Assembly: GCA_042408785.1 (NCBI GenBank)
Contig: JBHOQU010000032.1
Coordinates: 1 to 64,000, forward strand
DNA length: 64,000 bases
From: JAUQQI01 sp042408785
Lineage (GTDB): Bacteria > Chloroflexota > Dehalococcoidia > JAUQQI01
Direction: 5' to 3'
Shown: piece by piece, positions 58,582 through 64,000 of the stretch
Numbering within the stretch: position 1 is the first letter of the stretch
Layout: each line of letters begins with the position of its first letter
Notes under the pieces: model-generated
Seen by the model: only the letters and a program-made list of their open reading frames with translations
What the model was told of the DNA's origin: nothing
The model's database searches: none
Translations under genes and position numbers: made by a program

Positions 58582-60436
58582 CGGGCACGTGCCTCCGCAG
58601 AAAGTCCACGACCCGCCGGAAGGCGTCGATGCGGTTCTCCCGCCGACTGAAGCCGTGGCCCTCATTTTCGTAGATTTTAACCTCCACCACCCCGCCGGCC
58701 GACCGGACGGCCTCGGCGACCTGGCGGGTTTCCTGCACGGGACAGCGGATGTCGTTGGCCCCGGCCAGCAGGAGCAGGGGAGCCTTGATCCGGTCGGCGA
58801 AGAAGATGGGGGAGCGGTCCCGCCACAGCTCGGCGTCGGCCACCGGGTCGCCCATCATCACCCGGTCGTAGGCCTGGAGGGTAGGGTCCTCGTTTTCGAA
58901 TTCGGTGAACCAGTTGGCAAAGGGCACAACGGCCACCCCGGCCGCCCAAAGGTCGGGATATTTGGCCAGGGCCATCAGGGTGAGGTAGCCCCCGTAGGAA
59001 GCGCCCATAACGGCGACGGCCCTCGGGTTAACGTAGCCGGACGCCCTGAGAAAATCCAGGGCGGCCACCAGGTCCCGGAGGTCCCCCTCGCCCAGGTCCT
59101 TGCGGTTGGCCTCCTGGAAGGGCCGCCCGAACCCGGTGGAGCCCCGAAAGTTCGGGGCGATGACGATAAACCCGTGGGAGACCAGGAACTGGATGTCGGG
59201 GAACCAGCCGTTCTGGTGCTGCCAGGTGGGGCCGCCGTGGGCGTAGACAACGGCCGGGCGGGACCCGTCCGGCCGGATGTTCGGGGGAACGTAAACGAAG
59301 GCGGCAATAGGGGTGCCGTCGAAGGAGGGGTAAACCACAAGCTGCGGCCGGACGAAGTTTCGCCGGGTCAGGCCCCCCACCAGGCTCCGGGTGAGCCGGT
59401 AAAGGCGGCCGGTCGGCCGGTCCAGTCGCCAGGCCTCCGGCGGGGAATCGGCCGAGGCGTAAAGGAGCAGGAGACGCCGGCCGGAAGGGTCAAACTCGGC
59501 CGAAAGGTAGACCCCTTCGGGAAGGGGAATGGGGGTTTCGAGGCCGTCCGGAGTTCGGATAAAGGCCCGGTGGCTTCCGGCCACGTTGCGGACGTAGACG
59601 AACTCGGGGCCCCTCCGGGAGACGGCCAGGGCATAGCTTTCCCACTCGCCTAGGGTGAGCCAGTCCAACCGGCCGGTTACCGTATCCAGCAGGCCGACGG
59701 CCTCTAAGTCGGCCCCGTTGGCGTTGGAGTTTATGACCAGGTGCCGGCCGTCGGGCAGCCAGTCGACGGCGGCGGTGATGTGCTCCCCGTCCACCGGGAT
59801 GAGAACCTTCTCCTGGCGGGTATCCAGGTCAAGGAGGGTAACCCCCGAATGGAGAAAGTCGTGGGTTCTGGTCAGGGCCAGCCGGCGGCCGTCGGGACTC
59901 CAGCGGAGGCCGGCGCACTGGCCGTGTTCGGTCCCGGCGACCCGGGTAATCTCGGCCGTTACGGTGTCGGCCAGGTAAACGGAGTACTGGCCCGGCCTAT
60001 CCCGCTCGGCGGCGAAGGCGACCAGGCGGCCGTCGGGCGACCAGCGGATGCTCCGGTAGCCGACGCCCTCGGTTCGGGTAAGGTTGCGGGGCCGGCCGCC
60101 GGCGGCCGGAAGCAGAAAGATGTTCGGCTTCTCGTTTCCGGCCCGGTCCTGGGTGTAAAGGAGCCAGCGGCCGTCGGGGGAGGGCCCTTCAAGGCGGGTG
60201 CGCTCGTCGGAGACGGTGAGCTGTTCGGGCCAGCCCCCGCCGGCCGGCATCCGCCAGATGTTGAAGCGGCCGGTGATGTTGGCCTCCAGGTAGATAAGCC
60301 GGCCGTCGGCCGACCAGCGGGCGGCCGCCAGCTGGTGGGCATGGTAGAGGGCCTCCAGGTCCAGGGGGCCGTAGCCGGGACGCTGGGGGCTTTTAATCGG
60401 TTCGGTTTTAAGGCTCGCCGCTGGGGTTGGAATCAC
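58568..60436 (-). CDS. S9-family prolyl oligopeptidase / acylaminoacyl peptidase
   Basis: 622 residues, GTG start. The N-terminal two thirds is a beta-propeller with repeats of RWSPDGR type (SADGRLIYL, SPDGRWLLY, SPDGRLVAF, SPDGRRLAL). The C-terminal alpha/beta hydrolase (about 385-620) has Ser in MGASYGGYLTL, Asp in AGANDIRCPV and His in NEGHGFSRRE, plus the oxyanion region YAHGGPTWQ. No signal peptide, so cytoplasmic. Cleaves short peptides. Downstream HAD gene overlaps. Confidence 0.95.
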   Translation of the reverse strand: MIPTPAASLKTEPIKSPQRPGYGPLDLEALYHAHQLAAARWSADGRLIYLEANITGRFNIWRMPAGGGWPEQLTVSDERTRLEGPSPDGRWLLYTQDRAGNEKPNIFLLPAAGGRPRNLTRTEGVGYRSIRWSPDGRLVAFAAERDRPGQYSVYLADTVTAEITRVAGTEHGQCAGLRWSPDGRRLALTRTHDFLHSGVTLLDLDTRQEKVLIPVDGEHITAAVDWLPDGRHLVINSNANGADLEAVGLLDTVTGRLDWLTLGEWESYALAVSRRGPEFVYVRNVAGSHRAFIRTPDGLETPIPLPEGVYLSAEFDPSGRRLLLLYASADSPPEAWRLDRPTGRLYRLTRSLVGGLTRRNFVRPQLVVYPSFDGTPIAAFVYVPPNIRPDGSRPAVVYAHGGPTWQHQNGWFPDIQFLVSHGFIVIAPNFRGSTGFGRPFQEANRKDLGEGDLRDLVAALDFLRASGYVNPRAVAVMGASYGGYLTLMALAKYPDLWAAGVAVVPFANWFTEFENEDPTLQAYDRVMMGDPVADAELWRDRSPIFFADRIKAPLLLLAGANDIRCPVQETRQVAEAVRSAGGVVEVKIYENEGHGFSRRENRIDAFRRVVDFLRRHVPGVQL

Positions 60437-60605
60437 GGCTGTTATCTCCCGGGCAGGGTTTACGGGCCGGCGGGTACTTCCCCAAACTACGTTTTAAAAC
60501 AGCCGGGGTCCCGGGGGCAAACCCTACAGGCGGCCCGTTAGGGAAACGCCCGGCCGTATATGCCACAAGCTGGGGCATCGTCCCTCTGGGCCGGCCCCGA
60601 TGGGC

Positions 60606-60611
60606 TATAAT
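60606..60611 (+). promoter_or_regulatory. -10 box of the fmdB-dtd transcript
   Basis: A perfect TATAAT at 60606-60611, 54 bases before the ATG at 60666; no clear -35 (GC-rich). Confidence 0.45.
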
Positions 60612-60665
60612 AAAAGGTGAATGACTGTCCGGCGTAGCCTGAAGCTCCCGAGGTGGTAGGTGGCC

Positions 60666-60950
60666 ATGCCAACGTACGAGTACCTCTGTGACAGCTGCGG
60701 TTTTCGGTTCGAAAGGTTCCAGCGCATTACCGAAGACCCCATCTCCCACTGCCCCCGCTGCCAGGGGGCAGTCCACCGGGTCTTCTACCCGGTAAGCATC
60801 ATGTTTAAAGGTCGAGGTTTCTACAGCACCGACTACGGCCGCGGTGGTGCCGCCTCCGGGAACGGCAAGGTCGAGGACTCCGCCAAAACCCAAGCCGAAC
60901 GGGCTGAGGCCGGTACGGAAAGCAAGTCCTCGGATAAGTCCACAACCTAA
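60666..60950 (+). CDS. FmdB-family zinc ribbon protein
   Basis: 94 residues from ATG 60666 (GTG at 60660 possible), with GGTAGGTGG upstream. PTYEYLCDSCGFRFERFQ and HCPRCQGAVHRVFYPVSIMFKGRGFYSTD are the FmdB/CxxC-CxxC-SSSS signature with four zinc cysteines; the tail is Ser/Glu/Lys-rich and disordered. Function unknown; often near formamide or translation genes. The dtd start follows its stop with no gap. Confidence 0.93.
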   Translation: MPTYEYLCDSCGFRFERFQRITEDPISHCPRCQGAVHRVFYPVSIMFKGRGFYSTDYGRGGAASGNGKVEDSAKTQAERAEAGTESKSSDKSTT

Positions 60951-61388
60951 TTGCGGGCCGTCGTCCAGCGGGTCAGCCGGGGCGCCGTCCGGGTCGGGGA
61001 CGAGCTGGTGGCCGAGATCGGACGGGGCCTCGTCGTTCTGGTGGGAGTGGGCCGGGATGATTCGGAGGCCAGTGCCCGCCGGCTGGCCGAAAAGGTTGCC
61101 TATCTGCGCATCTTCCCCGACGAGGCCGACCGGATGAATCGGTCGGTTCTGGACATTGGGGGTGAGGTGCTGGTGGTAAGCCAGTTCACCCTTTTGGCCG
61201 ACACCAGCCGGGGCCGGCGGCCCTCTTTCGTCAATGCGGCCCCGCCCGAGCAGGCCGAACCCCTTGTGAGCCTCTTTGCCGTGACGCTGCGGGAACTGGG
61301 TTTAACGGTGAAGACCGGCCGCTTCGGGGCCCACATGCTGGTGGAGGTCTTCAACGACGGCCCCGTAACCATCATCCTGGAGACGTAG
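60951..61388 (+). CDS. dtd: D-aminoacyl-tRNA deacylase
   Basis: 145 residues, TTG start immediately after the fmdB stop. RAVVQRVSRGAVRV, VSQFTLLADTSRGRRPSF (SQxT active motif) and the C-terminal FNDGPVTIILET (NxGPxT cross-subunit motif) are those of DTD. It removes D-amino acids from tRNA in the cytosol. Confidence 0.96.
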   Translation: MRAVVQRVSRGAVRVGDELVAEIGRGLVVLVGVGRDDSEASARRLAEKVAYLRIFPDEADRMNRSVLDIGGEVLVVSQFTLLADTSRGRRPSFVNAAPPEQAEPLVSLFAVTLRELGLTVKTGRFGAHMLVEVFNDGPVTIILET

Positions 61389-61397
61389 TCCAACCCC

Positions 61398-62330
61398 CTA
61401 CCGGAGCTTGCCGATAAACTCGGCCAGCCCCTCCCGCCCGTCGACCCTGACCCGGGGCAGGGTGAGCCGCTCTTCAAGCCGCAGGATGTTCCCGGGACGG
61501 GTGGTCACCGCCGTCCGGTAGCCGGCCGCCTCCACCAGGCCCACCGCCGCCGGGTTATAGCGGCCGGCCGGGTAAGCGAAGTCGGCCACGGCTACCCCCA
61601 GCCGCTCCTCCAGCCGCTGTTTGCTTAAGAAGATTTCCCGGCGGGCCCGGTCGGGGGCTGCCGTGGTAAGGTCCACGTGGGTGAGGGTGTGGGAACCGAC
61701 GGCAACCAGTCCCTCCGAAACCAGGGTTGAAAGCATCTCCCAGGTTAGGTAGGCCGGCCGGTCCAGAAAATCCACGATGACGTAGACGGTGGCCCGAAAG
61801 CCCCGGGCCTTCAGGACCGGGTAGGCCGCCGTGAAGAAGTCCCGGTAGCCGTCGTCGAAGGTTAAAACCACGGGCCTGGGGGGCAGGGGAGCGCCGGCGG
61901 TCCAGGCCGCGTAAACGTCTTCTAAGGTCACCGGGGTAAATCCCGCCTCGGCCAGGTAGGCCATCTGTCGGCCGAAGAGGTCGGGGTTCACCGAAAGCCC
62001 CGCCCCGATCCGGTCGACCGGGTTGGGGTTAATCCGGATGTAGTGATACATAAGGATGGGGACCCGAAGGGTCCGCCCGGGTGCCGCCGGGGCTGGAGGT
62101 GCCGGGCCGGGGGCCTCGGGCTGATGGCTGGCCGGGATGGCCACGGGGGGTGGGGTGGGCTCGGGCGGGGCTGAACGGGTCGGCTGGCCGTATTCTTCCG
62201 GCGGAATCGGTACCGAGTGCCCGGAGGATACTTCCGCCGGGATTTTCGCCCGGTTCTCAACGGGCGGACTGGTTGCCGCCAGTATAAGCAGGCAGAGCAG
62301 GGCTACCGGCAGGATTCGGCTTCGATGCAC
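61398..62330 (-). CDS. Secreted polysaccharide deacetylase
   Basis: 310 residues. A signal peptide (about 1-20) and a Pro-rich linker (45-85) precede the NodB homology domain: VLTFDDGYRDFF (general-base and metal Asp), SHTLTHVDL (metal His), FAYPAGRYN and the C-terminal LPRVRVDGREGL. The HPILMYHYIR-type opening (VPILMYHYIR) is also typical. It deacetylates N-acetylated glycans, possibly peptidoglycan. Lies just downstream of the 7TM-HD gene in the same direction. Confidence 0.92.
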   Translation of the reverse strand: MHRSRILPVALLCLLILAATSPPVENRAKIPAEVSSGHSVPIPPEEYGQPTRSAPPEPTPPPVAIPASHQPEAPGPAPPAPAAPGRTLRVPILMYHYIRINPNPVDRIGAGLSVNPDLFGRQMAYLAEAGFTPVTLEDVYAAWTAGAPLPPRPVVLTFDDGYRDFFTAAYPVLKARGFRATVYVIVDFLDRPAYLTWEMLSTLVSEGLVAVGSHTLTHVDLTTAAPDRARREIFLSKQRLEERLGVAVADFAYPAGRYNPAAVGLVEAAGYRTAVTTRPGNILRLEERLTLPRVRVDGREGLAEFIGKLR

Positions 62331-62345
62331 CAGTTTGATATCTCA

Positions 62346-64000
62346 CTAAGGTCGTTCGGTGTCGTTGGGCTCAGGTAGCTGCTGCTTGGGAGCCTCCAGG
62401 GCCGGGTACTCGGTCCGGGGGTGGTAGATTCCCCGCAGGCCTTCTTTGAGGGCCTGCTTGATCCGTTCGATATCCCCCAGGGTGAGGTCGCACTCATCCA
62501 GCTGGCCCTCGGCGATGCGCAGGGCCACCATCCGGTCGACGATGGCATCCAGATCCTCGGGGGTGTGGGAGCGGGCGCTCCGGGCGGTAGCCTCGACGGT
62601 GTCGGCCAGCATCAGGATAGCCGCCTCTTTCGAGCGGGGTTTCGGGCCGGGGTAACGAAACTCCTCGGGGGAAACGTTCAACCCCAGCTCCTTGGCCCGG
62701 TGGTAAAAGTACTGAATCAGGGTGGTCCCGTGGTGCTCGGCAATGAGGTCCCGAACCCGGCCCGGGAGCCGGTGGCGCCGGGCCAGCTCGAGGCCGTCGG
62801 TTACGTGGGCGCGGATGAGCTCGACGCTAACCCGGGGGTCAAGCCGGTCGTGGATATTTTCCCCGGGGGCCTGGTTTTCGGTGTAGAAGCCGGGCCGCAC
62901 AAGCTTGCCGATGTCGTGGTAGTAGGCCCCAACCCTGACCAGCAACTTGTCGGCCTTTACGGCCTCGGCCGCCCGCTCGGCCAGGTTTCCCACAATCAGC
63001 GAGTGGTAGTAAGTTCCGGGAGCCTCGACCAGCAGCCGCCGCAGCAGGGGCTGGTTGGGGTCGGCAAGCTCCAGCAGGTGCGAGCCCGTAGTTATCCCGA
63101 AAATGTAGCCCAGAACGGCCAGCGACCCCACCGTCAGGGCGGCGGACAGCAACCCGTTCACCAGGCACAGGAAGGCGAGGAGGGGCAGGCTCATGGGCTC
63201 CAGGTCCCGAACCATCAGCCGGAAGCCTAAGGTCGCCGCCAGGCCGGTCAGGGCGACGCCGACCCCGGCCAGGAAGAAGTGGTGGGTGCGGGCGGTGGGC
63301 TGGGCGGCCAGCAGGCCCGCCAGGCCCGTTGCCAGGCCGTAAACCGCCAGCTGGGGCGTGCCAGACCCCACCAGCATCAAGAGCCCGACCAGGGTAACCA
63401 GGCCGGCCAGCCCCACCCCGGGGCCTAAGAGGGCCCCGGCCAGCATCGGGACGGCCGCCGCTGGGAAGGCCAGCTCGTAGTAGGGCCGGCCCGGAATGGT
63501 CAGCCGGGCCACCAGGACCGCGCCCACAATGAGCACGGCGATAAGCCCGAACCTGCGGATTGAGAGGATGGTCCGGGGTTCGAAGACTGCCAGATAGCCG
63601 GCCAGGGCCGCGGCGAGGCCCGCCGCAATCAGGCCCACCGACCCGAGCTGGTAAAGGTCGATGCCGCCGCTGGCGAGGCCGGTGGCGGCCAGCTTCTCCA
63701 GGGCCAGGACGGTGGCCACTTCCCCGTCCCGCAGGATGACTTCCCCGGCCTCGACCGTTACCACCACCGGTTCCACCCGCCGGCGGGCCGCCTCCCGGGC
63801 CGCCTCGGTCTGGGCCGCATCCACCGTAAGGTTGGGAACGATGTGGGCCCGGGCCAGCTCGACGGCAACCCGGGCCTGGAGGGGGTTCAAATCGGGGCTA
63901 AGCTGGGCCGGGAGCTGGTCCCGAACCGCGCCGACCTGTTCGGCGGTGATGCGGTTGCGCATCGCCTCCGACACCAGCCGGACGGCCTCATTCCTGACCT
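62346..64000 (-). CDS. 7TM-HD (PgpH-like) phosphohydrolase, 5' end outside window
   Basis: More than 550 residues; the frame stays open to the window edge (RNEAVRLVSEAMRNR and before), so the true start is outside. The visible part begins with an exported helical 7TMR-HDED segment (ERARITAEQ...VEAGEVILRDGEVAT region), then seven membrane helices, then a cytosolic HD domain with YYHSLIVGNLAERAAEA, VGAYYHDIGKLVRP (HD), and EHHGTTLIQYFY. Known PgpH enzymes hydrolyse cyclic di-AMP; the same is likely here. Polysaccharide deacetylase gene follows 16 bases downstream. Confidence 0.92.
   Translation of the reverse strand, partial: VRNEAVRLVSEAMRNRITAEQVGAVRDQLPAQLSPDLNPLQARVAVELARAHIVPNLTVDAAQTEAAREAARRRVEPVVVTVEAGEVILRDGEVATVLALEKLAATGLASGGIDLYQLGSVGLIAAGLAAALAGYLAVFEPRTILSIRRFGLIAVLIVGAVLVARLTIPGRPYYELAFPAAAVPMLAGALLGPGVGLAGLVTLVGLLMLVGSGTPQLAVYGLATGLAGLLAAQPTARTHHFFLAGVGVALTGLAATLGFRLMVRDLEPMSLPLLAFLCLVNGLLSAALTVGSLAVLGYIFGITTGSHLLELADPNQPLLRRLLVEAPGTYYHSLIVGNLAERAAEAVKADKLLVRVGAYYHDIGKLVRPGFYTENQAPGENIHDRLDPRVSVELIRAHVTDGLELARRHRLPGRVRDLIAEHHGTTLIQYFYHRAKELGLNVSPEEFRYPGPKPRSKEAAILMLADTVEATARSARSHTPEDLDAIVDRMVALRIAEGQLDECDLTLGDIERIKQALKEGLRGIYHPRTEYPALEAPKQQLPEPNDTERP

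Noticed and set aside
1..64000. CRISPR arrays, transposases, phage genes, rRNA
   Set aside because: No direct repeats with regular spacing, no transposase or integrase motifs, no rRNA sequence recognised anywhere in the window.

Overview
The window is about 64 kb of GC-rich, tightly packed bacterial chromosome. Coding density is very high: stop/start overlaps of 1-20 bases are common, and several convergent gene pairs overlap. GTG and TTG starts are frequent. I see no insertion sequence, prophage, rRNA or CRISPR array. The best guess for the organism is a Chloroflexota bacterium, possibly thermophilic. Supporting signs are a class A PBP with C-terminal PASTA domains, a long single-gene ATP-dependent DNA ligase, secreted proteins with the short R-[FLVM]-x-P-[LA]-V signature often seen in Chloroflexota exported proteins (33395 and 42187 genes), a VKOR/DsbA pair, and a yggS-proC-yggT block. 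This placement is inference, not proof.

Layout. 1-7.5 kb: the end of a DoxX-like gene, a strong hairpin, then a leftward operon for a Tat-exported type II DMSO-reductase-family molybdoenzyme (alpha, beta, haem-b gamma, TorD-like chaperone, membrane protein). 7.7-9.9 kb: VKOR and DsbA-like oxidoreductases, signal peptidase I and tRNA-Leu. 10-15.7 kb: pckA, a sirtuin, an SDR, a DUF2085 membrane protein, lgt and a penicillin-recognising hydrolase. 15.7-19.5 kb: a peptide ABC transporter with two permeases and a Tat-lipoprotein binding protein but no ATPase genes. 19.6-20.1 kb: a tiny Cys-rich protein behind a well-formed promoter with a 24-bp palindromic operator, followed by a DUF2231-like gene remnant. 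20.2-27 kb: an orphan CbbQ/NorQ-type AAA ATPase, an FAH-family enzyme, a HAD-like protein, a PASTA-PBP1 and DNA ligase.

27.1-30.7 kb: a histidine operon hisH-hisA-hisF-X-hisIE, where X is a single protein joining a minimal nucleotidyltransferase to a HEPN domain. This is a fused MntA/HepT-like toxin-antitoxin architecture embedded in a biosynthetic operon, and is the most striking feature of the window. 30.6-34.4 kb: HAD, comB-like, a secreted lytic-transglycosylase-like protein and a secreted beta-propeller. 34.5-41.5 kb: amidohydrolase, metG, TlpA-like thioredoxin, a PduO-type adenosyltransferase, yggS, proC, yggT, alr and a hypothetical gene. 41.5-42.1 kb: a gene-free stretch, then tRNA-Arg and tRNA-His. 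42.2-45.2 kb: a secreted protein, an AcuC-type deacetylase, a Mut7-C protein and a small membrane protein.

45.3-52.1 kb: a MoxR/Mg-chelatase-type ATPase with a VWA partner, divergent from the small membrane protein, then a second DUF2085-like protein and a TgpA-like membrane transglutaminase. 52.2-62 kb: lipid-kinase-like protein, M24 and M20 peptidases, a cluster of phosphoribosyltransferase, UroD-superfamily protein and HpcH-type aldolase, a HAD phosphatase, an S9 peptidase, FmdB zinc ribbon, D-aminoacyl-tRNA deacylase and a polysaccharide deacetylase. The window ends inside a 7TM-HD (PgpH-like) gene. Several genes have a good -10 box only 9-15 bases upstream of the start codon, suggesting very short or leaderless mRNAs are common here.
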